A stretch of DNA of 64,000 bases from Marinobacter arenosus (GCF_019264345.1 NZ_JAHVAO010000003.1:124001-188000); one strand, 5' to 3'; shown: positions 1 to 8,825, numbered from the stretch's first letter. Notes: generated by a model from the letters alone, not told the origin. A program made the numbers and translations.

Positions 1-734
1 TCGTGCATCAGCGCGTAGGCCGGGTTCCGGAAGGTGTAATCCTTCATCGCCACGGAGGCCGCCCTCACCCGTTCCTCGTACCGGAACCGGAAGACCGCCG
101 GTTGCCGGGCGCTGCCGCCGGCGTTGCTGTTGTAGCCGACGGCCTCCAGCCTGGGGGCATCGCCGTGGTGATCGGCCAGGATCAGGGCGGGTTGCTCCGA
201 GCCGTCCACGCTGCCGTGCTGGTAACGGTAGTGCCAGCCCTCTTCCGCCGCCAGCCGTTCCACAAACGCCAGATCGGTCTCCCGGTGCTGGACGCAGTAC
301 TCCCGCTCCGCCGGGGGGCGCTTGAGGTCGAACACGGAATTCACCAGGCCCCGCTCCTCAAGCAGTGTGCGCACAATGGCATCAGGGCCCTGGGTCTGGA
401 AGATGCGGCTGTTCTGCATCAGCCCCAGGCGCCACGGGGGCGGCTGGATGATGACCTCGTAGCGGGTGCGGCGGTGGCCGGTCTCGCCGCGGGTGAATTC
501 ACTGATCACGCCGGTAAAGCGACGCAGTGGCTGGCTGTCCTGCCAGACCACCAGATCCACGCTCTGCTCGAGCAGATCCCGGGCGCACAGTGACGGATCG
601 GTGCTGGCCAGCTGCACGTGGCCATGAAACCGTTCGGAGAGGCCTTCGGTCAGCACAAAACCGACCACGGCGAATAAGTCTGGGGGGAGCTCACCAACAC
701 GGGCGGTGAACTGCAATCCGCTTGCCTGGGGCAT
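1..734 (-). CDS. vgrG: Type VI secretion tip protein VgrG (5' part, runs off the window)
   Basis: Reading the minus strand from the ATG at 734 gives 244 codons with no stop before the window edge, so only the N-terminal part is present. It resembles the gp27-like base of VgrG/TssI, the trimeric spike at the tip of the type VI secretion tube. Visible family signatures are QHRETDLAFVERLAAEEG near residues 140-160 and KDYTFRNPAYAL near the break. An AAGGA ribosome-binding site lies just upstream of the start. No other T6SS gene is visible here, so it could be an orphan vgrG with a downstream effector outside the window. Any C-terminal effector domain cannot be judged. Confidence 0.85.
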   Translation of the reverse strand, partial: MPQASGLQFTARVGELPPDLFAVVGFVLTEGLSERFHGHVQLASTDPSLCARDLLEQSVDLVVWQDSQPLRRFTGVISEFTRGETGHRRTRYEVIIQPPPWRLGLMQNSRIFQTQGPDAIVRTLLEERGLVNSVFDLKRPPAEREYCVQHRETDLAFVERLAAEEGWHYRYQHGSVDGSEQPALILADHHGDAPRLEAVGYNSNAGGSARQPAVFRFRYEERVRAASVAMKDYTFRNPAYALMH

Positions 735-766
735 GTCTTCAGTCCTTGAAGAAAATGTGACGTCCT

Positions 767-789
767 CGCTCCTCCTGAGCGCAGGAGCG
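767..789. repeat. Inverted repeat at the start of the vgrG transcript
   Basis: CGCTCCT (767-773) pairs perfectly with AGGAGCG (783-789) across a 9-base loop. It lies immediately downstream of the vgrG -10 box, so it would be either a hairpin at the 5' end of the mRNA or an operator. There is no T-run after it, so it is not a terminator. Confidence 0.45.
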
Positions 790-818
790 ATTATAACCAC
801 CGTAAAAATGAATGTAAC
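790..818 (-). promoter_or_regulatory. Sigma70-type promoter for vgrG
   Basis: On the minus strand there is a perfect -10 TATAAT (790-795), a 17-base spacer and a -35 of GTTACA (813-818, four of six matching TTGACA). Transcription would start near 783, about 50 bases before the vgrG ATG. Confidence 0.6.
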
Positions 819-913
819 CCCATGGACTTAAGTGACATCCCGGGATGAGAGGTTGACCACAGGACGTTTCTGCTGCACCCTAATCTGGTTTCATTATGCA
901 ACCGGAGATGACT

Positions 914-1939
914 GTGAGCGAACACAAGAACCGAGCCGTCGTGCTCAAACAGCGTCCTCAAGGCGAAATCCAGGACGGTGATCTGGTGTTGGAACAACGC
1001 CCTGTGAGAGCCCCCGGCGACGGCGAAGTCGTTGCGCAGGTCCTTTGGCTCTCACTGGACCCTTACATGCGCCCTCGCATGAACGACGCAAAGGGCTACA
1101 TGGACCCCATCGGGATTGACGAGCCCATCGTTGGTGAGAGTGTCGCCCGAATCGTCGAATCGCGCTCGGACAAACTCAAGGAAGGTGACCTAGTGACCTG
1201 TTATTCAGGCTGGCAGGAATACGTGACCTTCCCTGCTGACGCGCCGATGGTCTACAAGATTGACCAGAAGGATAATGTTCCCCTGCAGACCTACCTTGGT
1301 GTTGCGGGCATGCCCGGACGCACCGGGTACTGTGGCCTGATGTACGTGGGCAAGCCTCAAAAGGGTGAAACCGTGGTTGTCTCTGCGGCGTCCGGCCCGG
1401 TGGGTACCGTCGTCGGGCAAACCGCCAAAAGCGAAGGCTGCCGCGTCGTCGGCGTAGCCGGCGGTCCCGAGAAATGCGACTTCGTTGTGAACGAACTGGG
1501 GTTCGATGCCTGTGTCGACTACAAGGCCGGCAACCTCGACGCGGACCTCAAGGCCGCCTGCCCGAACGGCATCGATATCTACTTCGAAAACGTGGGGGGC
1601 GCCGTCACGCGCGCGGTCGCGCCGCTGTTGAACGATGGCGCCAGGGTCCCCATCTGCGGGTATGTCTCAGCCTACAACGCGACCGACATGGCCAGCGTGG
1701 AAACCCCCTTTGACGTGCTCAAAGCGTTGGATCCGGTTCCGGAACACCGCTTTTTCCTCGTGACGGAATGGCAGGACAAACACCAGGAGATCACCAACAT
1801 CCTGGCTTCCCGGATTGCCTCCGGTGAACTCAAGTACCGGGAGACCGTCGCAGAGGGACTGGAAAACGCCGTTGATGCGTTCAAAGGCATGCTCAAGGGC
1901 AGGAATTTCGGCAAGCAATTAATCCATATCGCCGACTGA
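914..1939 (+). CDS. NADP-dependent oxidoreductase, CurA/leukotriene-B4 12-hydroxydehydrogenase type
   Basis: This is a zinc-independent medium-chain reductase of the group containing E. coli CurA and mammalian prostaglandin reductases, which reduce alpha,beta-unsaturated ketones or aldehydes with NADPH. The N-terminus has the family style (NRAVVLKQRPQGE). The cofactor domain shows VVSAASGPVGTVVGQ, and WLSLDPYMRPRM is characteristic. I prefer the GTG at 914, because GGAG sits six bases before it and the family usually starts here. An in-frame ATG at 896 would add six residues. The gene converges with a second MDR-family reductase on the opposite strand. The physiological substrate is not known. 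Confidence 0.85.
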   Translation: MSEHKNRAVVLKQRPQGEIQDGDLVLEQRPVRAPGDGEVVAQVLWLSLDPYMRPRMNDAKGYMDPIGIDEPIVGESVARIVESRSDKLKEGDLVTCYSGWQEYVTFPADAPMVYKIDQKDNVPLQTYLGVAGMPGRTGYCGLMYVGKPQKGETVVVSAASGPVGTVVGQTAKSEGCRVVGVAGGPEKCDFVVNELGFDACVDYKAGNLDADLKAACPNGIDIYFENVGGAVTRAVAPLLNDGARVPICGYVSAYNATDMASVETPFDVLKALDPVPEHRFFLVTEWQDKHQEITNILASRIASGELKYRETVAEGLENAVDAFKGMLKGRNFGKQLIHIAD

Positions 1940-1967
1940 CGGCCCCCAGCACAAGGAACCAGGAGGG

Positions 1968-2936
1968 TTACTCTGCAACTTGCAGCAAAACCTTCCCGGT
2001 ATTCCTGTTTTCTGCGACATGGGCCATGGCTTCGTCGACTTTGGTGATCGGCCACTCGCTATCAATCAGCGGCTCAATCTGACCGGCGCCAAGCAACGGC
2101 CAGACGTGACGATGCAGCGCCTGCATCACACGGCCCTTGTCTTCCACCGTCCGTGACCTGAGCGTCGAGCCGATCAGGCGATGACGCTTCACCAGCATGA
2201 CACCAAGATCCACTTCGGCAGAACGCCCGCCCAGAAGGCCGATCAGCACAATGCGCCCATCAACGTTCAGGACTTTCTGGTCTTCGGCAATGTAGCTGCC
2301 GCCGACGGGATCAAGCACCATATCGACGCCGCCCCAGGCCTTCACCGCATCGACGAACGAACCATCCTTGCGATTCCACACCCCACTGGCACCCAGTTGC
2401 TGACAGATCTCCAGTTTATGGGCATCTCCAGCGGTCGCAAAGACCGGATTGCCAAAGGCGGTCGCCAACTGAATGACCGCGGTGCCCAAGCCGCTGGCCG
2501 CAGCGTGCAACAGGACCCTTTCCCCCGGCTTCAGGTCAGCTTCCTGGTAAAGGTTCAGCCAGGCGGTGGCGAAGACTTCCGGAATCGCGGCAGCTTTGCG
2601 CAGGGAATACCCCTTCGGGACTGGCAACACTTGTACCGCCGGAACGGCGACCGAGGTGGCGTACCCCCCGCCGGTGAGCAGTGCACATACCTCCTGCCCC
2701 ACCTCAAAGTCCGTCACCGACTCGCCCAGCGCCGCAATCCGGCCGCTGACTTCCAGCCCCAGAATGTCCGAGGCGCCCGGTGGCGGCGGATACACGCCAG
2801 CGCGCTGCATCAGGTCGGCACGGTTGATGGCTGTCCAGACAACGTCGATTTCAACATGGTCCGCCGGCAGCTCATTGTTCTTTTCACACTCTTCCCAGCT
2901 CAGGGTGCCACCGGTTACGTTGATTGCTTTCATCAT
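1968..2936 (-). CDS. NAD(P)H-quinone oxidoreductase, PIG3-type zinc-free MDR
   Basis: The 322-residue protein matches the PIG3 quinone oxidoreductase subgroup: AINRADLMQRAGVYPPPPGA near residue 55, GLEVSGRIAALGE, GGGYATSVAVP, and the nucleotide-binding HAAASGLGTAVIQLA around residue 145. No zinc-ligand set of alcohol dehydrogenases is present. The family reduces quinones by one-electron transfer with NADPH and is linked to oxidative stress, but the substrate here is unknown. It begins with ATGATG, so the start could be one codon later. It lies 30 bases downstream of the DUF3524 glycosyltransferase on the same strand and may be the last gene of that transcript. Confidence 0.85.
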   Translation of the reverse strand: MMKAINVTGGTLSWEECEKNNELPADHVEIDVVWTAINRADLMQRAGVYPPPPGASDILGLEVSGRIAALGESVTDFEVGQEVCALLTGGGYATSVAVPAVQVLPVPKGYSLRKAAAIPEVFATAWLNLYQEADLKPGERVLLHAAASGLGTAVIQLATAFGNPVFATAGDAHKLEICQQLGASGVWNRKDGSFVDAVKAWGGVDMVLDPVGGSYIAEDQKVLNVDGRIVLIGLLGGRSAEVDLGVMLVKRHRLIGSTLRSRTVEDKGRVMQALHRHVWPLLGAGQIEPLIDSEWPITKVDEAMAHVAENRNTGKVLLQVAE

Positions 2937-2966
2937 GTCTGATATCTCGGCATTTAAACGATAGGT

Positions 2967-4088
2967 TCAGGATAACCGATGTCTTTCCAGGGTTGTAATG
3001 AGCATATTTTCATAGGCACTGGCCAGACTCCCGAGGCTCCAGCGCACTGGTGAATAGGGCTCTGCGCCCTGGTTCAGCATTGCCAGCAGACACTCTGCGG
3101 CACCGTTCGCCTCCTCCAAGGCGTTGTCGATTACACTCGGGTAAAGCTGAATCTGGGGTACATATTCGGGGTATGCGAGGCGGTCGGGAGCCAGGGCAAC
3201 GCACCCCGATGCCATCGCCTCCAACATCGAGAGTCCCTGGAAGTCGTGTATTGCCGTGGAGACCACAACATCAGCGGTGGCCAGGAGCTTGTCGTACTCG
3301 TCCCGGTCGGCCAGGAACCCCCAATAGACGATTCGCTCGCCGTGGCGTTCAAGGATGTCGTCGAACTCAACAGGCTGTTGCCGGAACTGCTCCCCCACCA
3401 CGCTTACCCGGAAATCCTGCCCGCGATCCACCAACGCATCGAGCAGCAAGAGAAGCCGCTCAGGCCCCTTGTCATACTCCCAGCGGTGATTCCACAACAG
3501 GTGCGGGCAACGCCCGTCCAATGGTTTGGCGCGATGAACAAACAACCGGTCCTCGATCGGTACCGGCAGCACCCGGGATTTGTCCGCCAGTTTTTCCAGA
3601 GAGCCCTCGGGAACACCATCGGGCAGCCTCTGGTAAAGGCGGTCTACCCCGTCCAGGAAACTCCGCCGGTTCCATGCACTGTTGAACAGCACTGCCGTTG
3701 CCGCTGTGGCGCTGAACAGATTCACCATCTGCGGATCGACACTCGCATGCTGCCCCTCGGACTCCGGGTAGGCAAACTGGTTCTCATGCATGTAAAGCAG
3801 TGCCGGCGTATTGGCCAGATGAGGGTGAAACCCCTTTATGGACGCCAGGTCCACCATGGAGGTGGCCAATAGCAGATCCCAGCGTTGCTGCAACAGGGGT
3901 TCGTTCAACCAGGTGAGCGCGTTACCGCGAATCCGCCAGCGGAAGAAGCGTGGCGGCAGGGCCAGGGTGTGCCATTCGAACTTACCCTGGCTGGCGACGA
4001 GCTGCTCCCGCCAGCGACGGTGGCTGCCGGCGTCGTAGGCGGAGAGCAGGAGTATCCGCGGTTTGCGTGCTTCAGTCTTATCAGGCAT
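2967..4088 (-). CDS. DUF3524 glycosyltransferase, tRNA-queuosine alpha-mannosyltransferase type
   Basis: The first 170 residues form the DUF3524 domain (ILLLSAYDAGSHRRW, WHTLALPPRFFRWRIRGNA, YMHENQFAYP). The second half is a GT4-like Rossmann domain with HRWEYDKGPERLL, where the donor is contacted, and EAMASGCVALAPDRLAYPE. This architecture is that of animal GTDC1/QTMAN, which adds mannose to queuosine in tRNA-Asp, and of bacterial homologues annotated by similarity. Length (373 residues) fits the family. The gene starts 14 bases after the sugar phosphorylase gene, so it is probably cotranscribed with the glucosylglycerate genes, which is an unexpected partner for a tRNA-modification enzyme. 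A sugar acceptor other than queuosine remains possible. Confidence 0.8.
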   Translation of the reverse strand: MPDKTEARKPRILLLSAYDAGSHRRWREQLVASQGKFEWHTLALPPRFFRWRIRGNALTWLNEPLLQQRWDLLLATSMVDLASIKGFHPHLANTPALLYMHENQFAYPESEGQHASVDPQMVNLFSATAATAVLFNSAWNRRSFLDGVDRLYQRLPDGVPEGSLEKLADKSRVLPVPIEDRLFVHRAKPLDGRCPHLLWNHRWEYDKGPERLLLLLDALVDRGQDFRVSVVGEQFRQQPVEFDDILERHGERIVYWGFLADRDEYDKLLATADVVVSTAIHDFQGLSMLEAMASGCVALAPDRLAYPEYVPQIQLYPSVIDNALEEANGAAECLLAMLNQGAEPYSPVRWSLGSLASAYENMLITTLERHRLS

Positions 4089-4102
4089 GAAGGCATTTTG
4101 CC

Positions 4103-5833
4103 TTACTCCCGATTGGACAACCAGACGCTTTGATAGGGTTTCAGCGTAATGCTGCCGGAAAGATCATCAATGGTCATGCCCGAGATCAGGTCCAGCCAGT
4201 GATCGGTCCCAATCAGGTTGATGTCGCTCAGTGCAATCTGCTGCACCTCGTCGCTGATGTTGTGAATACAGAAAATCGACTGGTCCCGGCGCATACTCTG
4301 GCGCCAGAAACCGAATACCTGCAGGCCAAGGTGCAGGGTGAACTGGGTGGCATTGGGATGGAATGCCGGCTGTTTCCTGCGAATGGCGATCAGTCGCTTC
4401 AGCTCATGGTAGGCCTTGCTGTGATGGCTCAACGGATTCTCCAGTTCCTGTTCAAGCTCATCCAGTTGCCATTGGCTGCGGTTGATGGATCGCAGCCGGC
4501 CGGTATTTTCCACGCGCTCCAGGTCGTTTTCGGTGGCCAGAAGGCTGTGGATGTAGAACGCCGGAATCCCCTCAAGTGCCAGCATAACCGTATGGGCACA
4601 GAGGAATCGCTGTAATTGCCAGTGGTCCGCGCCAGTCTCGGCCGTCCCCTTCAAGGCATCGTACAGCGCAATATTGACCTCGTAGGGCTGATCCCTGCCA
4701 TCCGGAGTTCGCCGGTAAGAGACCTTGCCACCGAACGAATCCAGGGTGTTGATCAGGCGCTGCTTCTCCTCCTCCGTCAACAGGCCGTCGGTGGGTCGCA
4801 TGCCGATGCCATCGTGGGACGCAATAAAGTTCAGATAAGTGGTGCCCATCTGCGCCGGCGGCATGCTCATCAGCCAGGTTTTCAGGTGCTTGCAGTCCCC
4901 GGTTACCAAGGTGTTGATCAGCAACGGCGGCAACGAGAAATTGTAGATGACGTGCGCCTCATTGGCGTTGCCAAAGTACGTCAGATTTTCGCGGTTCGGG
5001 ACGTTGGTTTCAGTGATCACCACCGCCTCGGGGCTGTGGTGCTCAATCAGCAATCGCATGATCTTGATGAGTTCGTGGGTTTCCTGCAGATGAATGCAGG
5101 GTGTTCCGGGCTCCTTCCATAGGAACGCCACGGCATCCAGGCGGAACAGGATGACGCCACGCTCCAGGTAGTGGCGGATAATCCCGGCAAACTCGATCAA
5201 CACCTTGGGGTTCGCGAAGTTCAGATCCACCTGGTCCTCGCTGAACGTGCACCAGACATAGCGCTCACCGTCATCCGTCTGCACCGGATTCAACAGCGGA
5301 GAGGTGCGGGGACGAACCACGGCACTCAGGTCATCCTTCGGATTGCCCTCGAAAAAATAGTCCTTGCCCGGATCAACCCGCTTGCGGAAGTTTTCGAACC
5401 AGCGACTCCGGACGGACATGTGATTGACCACCAGGTCCGCCATCAGTTTGTAGTCTTTGGAAATGGCTTCGATGTCTTCCCAATCGCCGTGGGATTCATT
5501 CACGGCCAGATAGTCCATCACCGAAAACCCGTCGTCCGAGCTGTACGGGAAAAATGGCAGAATGTGCACCGCTGAAATCGTGTCCGCCAGGCAATCGTTC
5601 AGGAACTGGCGCAAGGTCACCAGGGGTTTCTGGTCCGCCTTCTGCACCGTGTCCGCGTAGGTGATCAGAACGATATCCGATTCATCCCAGTTATTCTGGT
5701 GTGCCGGGGGCGGCGCCTGATTCGGCGCCAGCCCCATGGTTTGCATTAACTGTTCGGCCAGAAAATCACAATCCAGCGCCGGATAGACCACTTCCAGCAT
5801 CGAAACCAGCTTTGCCTTGAGCGGCTGGTTCAT
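4103..5833 (-). CDS. GH13_18 sugar phosphorylase, probable glucosylglycerate phosphorylase
   Basis: This 576-residue protein resembles sucrose phosphorylase. Conserved GH13 pieces are DLVVNH (133-138), RLDAVAF with nucleophile Asp233, VVITETN with acid/base Glu275, and FIASHDG with Asp341. The family reversibly phosphorolyses alpha-glucosides to glucose-1-phosphate. Known specificities in this subfamily include sucrose, sucrose-6-phosphate, glucosylglycerate and glucosylglycerol, the last described, as I recall, from a Marinobacter. The start codon overlaps the stop of the GpgS-like gene by four bases, and glycerate kinase is in the same block. I therefore infer glucosylglycerate as substrate, yielding glucose-1-phosphate and glycerate. 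Glucosylglycerol is the main alternative. Confidence 0.8.
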   Translation of the reverse strand: MNQPLKAKLVSMLEVVYPALDCDFLAEQLMQTMGLAPNQAPPPAHQNNWDESDIVLITYADTVQKADQKPLVTLRQFLNDCLADTISAVHILPFFPYSSDDGFSVMDYLAVNESHGDWEDIEAISKDYKLMADLVVNHMSVRSRWFENFRKRVDPGKDYFFEGNPKDDLSAVVRPRTSPLLNPVQTDDGERYVWCTFSEDQVDLNFANPKVLIEFAGIIRHYLERGVILFRLDAVAFLWKEPGTPCIHLQETHELIKIMRLLIEHHSPEAVVITETNVPNRENLTYFGNANEAHVIYNFSLPPLLINTLVTGDCKHLKTWLMSMPPAQMGTTYLNFIASHDGIGMRPTDGLLTEEEKQRLINTLDSFGGKVSYRRTPDGRDQPYEVNIALYDALKGTAETGADHWQLQRFLCAHTVMLALEGIPAFYIHSLLATENDLERVENTGRLRSINRSQWQLDELEQELENPLSHHSKAYHELKRLIAIRRKQPAFHPNATQFTLHLGLQVFGFWRQSMRRDQSIFCIHNISDEVQQIALSDINLIGTDHWLDLISGMTIDDLSGSITLKPYQSVWLSNRE

Positions 5834-7053
5834 GGGCGGAACTCCTCGTTGTCCAGCTCCACGGCTTCAAACAACTGCTCCTTGATGTCCGGAATGGCAC
5901 TGGTAACCCGGTTCCAGCTGGGAATAAAGGGTGTGTCCATGGGGTTATCGAGGAAGTAAGCGCCTGCTCGCATCACATTCTGGGCGAACAGTTCCACGGC
6001 CTTCTCTTCCTTGTGGCGATCAAAGGTGAGGCCATTGATGATGGCGTCGTTCTGGTAAGTTTCCACGAAATCCAGGGCAATCCGGAAATACGAAGCCTTG
6101 ATGGTCCGGAACTTCTCGCTGGAGAAAATCTCACCGTTGGTGGCCAGTTTCCGGAACAGGGCCTTGGAAATATCCATGCTCATCTTGGACAGGCCGCGGC
6201 TGGCATCTTCCGGAGAGAGTTCCTGATGCTTGTGGTCGTAGACATCCGCAATGTCGACCTGGCACAACCGATTGGTGGCGTAGTTCCGCTTCATCTCGGA
6301 CAGCACCCCGATCTCAAGCCCCCAGTCGCTGGGAATTCTCAGGTCGTTGATCACGTCGGTCCGGAAGGAAAACTCACCGGCAAGGGGATAGCGGTAGCTG
6401 TCGAGGTAGTCCAGGAAATCGCTTGGGCCGCACACCTTCTTGAGGGCACGAATAAGGGGGGTCACCAGCAGGCGACTGACCCGGCCATTCATTTTGGCGT
6501 CGGCCACGCGGGCGTAGTAGCCCTTGCAGAACATGTAGTTAAAGCCCGGATTGGCAACGGGGTAGATCAGTCGGGCCACCAGATCCCGGGAATAGGTCAG
6601 GATGTCGCAATCGTGAAGCGCGACCGATTTGCTGACACCGGAGGCCAACACATAACCAAAGCAATACCAGACATTACGGCCCTTGCCCATTTCCGTGGGC
6701 GCCAGGTTCTGTTCGCGCAATTTGAGATCAATGCCGCGCATGCGCGGGCCATCGTTCCAGAGCACTTTGAAGTTTTGCGGCAGACCGGAAAAGTACTCCA
6801 GCGCGTGGCGATACTGCGCTTCGTTGGCGCGATCGAGACCGATGACGATCTGATCCAGGTACGGCACTTTGGTGAGTTCGTGCACGATGTTCTTCAGTGC
6901 CGGCCCTTCCAACTCGGAATAGAGCGACGGCAGGACCAGGGACATGGGTCGGGCCTTGCGGAACTCCATCAATTCCGCTTCAAGGTCCTCCACTGGCCGG
7001 CGAACCAGGTTGTGCAGGGTCGTGATAATGCCATTCTGGTAAAAGTCGCCCAT
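5830..7053 (-). CDS. gpgS: Glucosyl-3-phosphoglycerate synthase (GT81 family)
   Basis: The 407-residue protein looks like a retaining GT-A glycosyltransferase of the GpgS group. It has an N-terminal nucleotide-sugar region (LVLPSLYSELEGPALKNIV, about residue 39), the metal-binding DCD motif at 148-150 within VALHDCDILTYSRD, and a mid-protein AGEFSFRTDV acceptor-side segment. GpgS joins glucose from a nucleotide donor to 3-phosphoglycerate, giving glucosyl-3-phosphoglycerate, the precursor of glucosylglycerate. The phosphatase gene lies directly upstream (18-base gap) and the phosphorylase overlaps downstream, which supports the assignment. Donor preference (UDP- or GDP-glucose) cannot be read from sequence, and mannosyl transfer cannot be fully excluded. 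Confidence 0.85.
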   Translation of the reverse strand: MGDFYQNGIITTLHNLVRRPVEDLEAELMEFRKARPMSLVLPSLYSELEGPALKNIVHELTKVPYLDQIVIGLDRANEAQYRHALEYFSGLPQNFKVLWNDGPRMRGIDLKLREQNLAPTEMGKGRNVWYCFGYVLASGVSKSVALHDCDILTYSRDLVARLIYPVANPGFNYMFCKGYYARVADAKMNGRVSRLLVTPLIRALKKVCGPSDFLDYLDSYRYPLAGEFSFRTDVINDLRIPSDWGLEIGVLSEMKRNYATNRLCQVDIADVYDHKHQELSPEDASRGLSKMSMDISKALFRKLATNGEIFSSEKFRTIKASYFRIALDFVETYQNDAIINGLTFDRHKEEKAVELFAQNVMRAGAYFLDNPMDTPFIPSWNRVTSAIPDIKEQLFEAVELDNEEFRP

Positions 7054-7070
7054 GGCGGCTCTCCTTTTTA

Positions 7071-7874
7071 TTAGTACCCGTACTCAAAAAGGAGGTTGAG
7101 TACGCACTCATTCCAGCCCTCCGGGCCGGGTTTGATGGAGCGCATGGCGTGCTTGGCCGAAGGCAACTGCACCTCGTCGCTGTGAATACCGCGAATGACA
7201 ACCGGGATATCCGCCGACTCCAGCATCTGCTGATCGTTGGGGCTGTCTCCGAGGGCAATGGCAATCACCGGTTGATCGCCATACTGCTCACGGTATTTCT
7301 CCAGCAAAAAGCGGGCCCCATCCGCTTTATCGAAGACCCCCATGGCGTGATAAAAGCGCCCGCCCTGCACCAGACGCAAGTTTTCGGCCCTCAACGCGGT
7401 CTGAAACTCCGCCAGCTCATCCTCGGAACCTTCCCACAGGAGCGGTTCAGTACCGAGACGGTCTTTGGCCATCTGGGCAGATTCGTCATCCAGGCCAGTC
7501 AGGTCAGCCAACTCCTTCGCCGACATGTCCTCGAAGCCCCGAAACCGGGCACCCGCCTGCCTTTGAGCCGCCAGCACTTCCAAAACCTCGGATCTGGATG
7601 CCCCAAAATTCACCACCTGCTCGCCCGGATTGCCAAATGTTTGGGCCGGAATCACTACCGCTGCACCGTTTTCGACGATGAAGGGTGCGCTGTTCCCCAG
7701 TTCCTGTCGCAACCGCCTGATTTCAGGCGCGGTCTTGCTGGAGTTAAGAACGAGTGGAATGCCGGCGAGTTCGAGTTTTTCCAACGCCGGGCGGGCCGCC
7801 TCCCATCGATAGTTATCGTGATTCAGCAGTGTGCCATCCAGATCCGAGATGATAAGAAGCCTTGGCTTGGTCAT
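7071..7874 (-). CDS. HAD-IIB phosphatase, probable glucosyl-3-phosphoglycerate phosphatase
   Basis: The 267-residue HAD hydrolase has the nucleophile motif DLDGTLL (Asp11, Asp13), the Ser/Thr motif LVLNSSKTAPEIRRL, the PFIVENGAAVVIP segment typical of mannosyl-3-phosphoglycerate phosphatases (MPGP/YedP), and the C-terminal metal-binding ALGDSPNDQQML. It would remove phosphate from glucosyl-3-phosphoglycerate made by the adjacent GpgS, releasing the osmolyte glucosylglycerate. It sits 12 bases after the glycerate kinase gene and 18 bases before gpgS. The family acts on both mannosyl and glucosyl substrates, so the glucosyl assignment rests on the neighbouring synthase. Confidence 0.85.
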   Translation of the reverse strand: MTKPRLLIISDLDGTLLNHDNYRWEAARPALEKLELAGIPLVLNSSKTAPEIRRLRQELGNSAPFIVENGAAVVIPAQTFGNPGEQVVNFGASRSEVLEVLAAQRQAGARFRGFEDMSAKELADLTGLDDESAQMAKDRLGTEPLLWEGSEDELAEFQTALRAENLRLVQGGRFYHAMGVFDKADGARFLLEKYREQYGDQPVIAIALGDSPNDQQMLESADIPVVIRGIHSDEVQLPSAKHAMRSIKPGPEGWNECVLNLLFEYGY

Positions 7875-7886
7875 GGGAATTCTCCG

Positions 7887-8825
7887 TCAGGTTAATCGGA
7901 ACCTCGGCAAACCAAGGGAATGGTCCTTAGCCACCTCAATCAACACGTCCGCCCGTTCAGGCATTTCCTGAAGACAGGAACGGGTAACGCGCTCATAGTG
8001 CATAATGAATCGACGAACCTCTTCATCACTCATGATGCACAGGCCCTGTGCGACACTTCTGGCAACGCTCTGTTTTGGTGCGCTCTGAATTCTTTCCGCG
8101 AGTTTGTGTTCCTGCAGCGTGCGCCACTCCTGAACGCTTTCCATCGACGGCGCTTTCAGCATCACCAGGCTGTCGATCTCTTCAAACAGCTGGCGATAAC
8201 GTCCTTCAAGGCAATCATTGACGTAGTGGCGCCAAACGCCCCGGGCATCTTCATCCGCTTCCAGCCTGTTGATGGGCCGATCCAGGGCGTCCTCGGGCTC
8301 GGGACGTGCGCCGAGACACCACCCCTCAAGCAGGATGACACTCGCCCGTCCCCGAAAAACCGGCCAGTCCTCGCGAGGAACCCGGTCGTCAATCGACTTG
8401 TCAAATGCCGGGATTGGAGTCTGATCGTTGGCCCCGGCGGAGCGAAGTTGTTCTATGACCTGGCGACCCAGCTCTACATCGTGCGTCCCCGGTACACCGC
8501 GAGTGATAAAAAGGGGATGTACAGTGTCTGCAAGTTCGCGACGCTCAGCTCTGGTAAGGTAGATGTCATCCAGCGATAAATTGGCGGTTGGGCAGAAGCG
8601 ATGTTTACAGAGTATTTCTCTCAGGAACAGGGTCAGGGTGGACTTGCCGGTGCCCTGGGCACCATGAATGCCCACCACGATTGCATCTTCCGTGCGGCGC
8701 CGGAGGGCAACGATGTGGTCGACGAGGGGAAGAATGGTCTGTTCCACTGTTCTGGCGTAAGAGTTTGGAAGCGCTTCCTGTTTAATCAGGGCATCAACAG
8801 TTTTTTTCAGCTCACGTTCAGACAC
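7887..8825 (-). CDS. Glycerate kinase, GLYK / P-loop type
   Basis: The 312-residue protein has a Walker A motif GAQGTGKST at 54-62 and NLSLDDIYLTRAERRELA, where Asp residues bind metal and substrate in the plant-type D-glycerate 3-kinase family. HPLFITRGVPGTHD and ILLEGWCLGARPEPE are further hallmarks. The reaction is D-glycerate + ATP to 3-phosphoglycerate. It is the first gene of the minus-strand glucosylglycerate block. Here it would phosphorylate glycerate set free by the phosphorylase, or supply 3-phosphoglycerate for GpgS. Its start is 74 bases from the divergent selO gene, so the two share a control region. Confidence 0.85.
   Translation of the reverse strand: MSERELKKTVDALIKQEALPNSYARTVEQTILPLVDHIVALRRRTEDAIVVGIHGAQGTGKSTLTLFLREILCKHRFCPTANLSLDDIYLTRAERRELADTVHPLFITRGVPGTHDVELGRQVIEQLRSAGANDQTPIPAFDKSIDDRVPREDWPVFRGRASVILLEGWCLGARPEPEDALDRPINRLEADEDARGVWRHYVNDCLEGRYRQLFEEIDSLVMLKAPSMESVQEWRTLQEHKLAERIQSAPKQSVARSVAQGLCIMSDEEVRRFIMHYERVTRSCLQEMPERADVLIEVAKDHSLGLPRFRLT

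Noticed and set aside
3..593. 196-codon plus-strand frame at the left edge
   Set aside because: It is the complement of vgrG, whose minus-strand reading shows clear family motifs.
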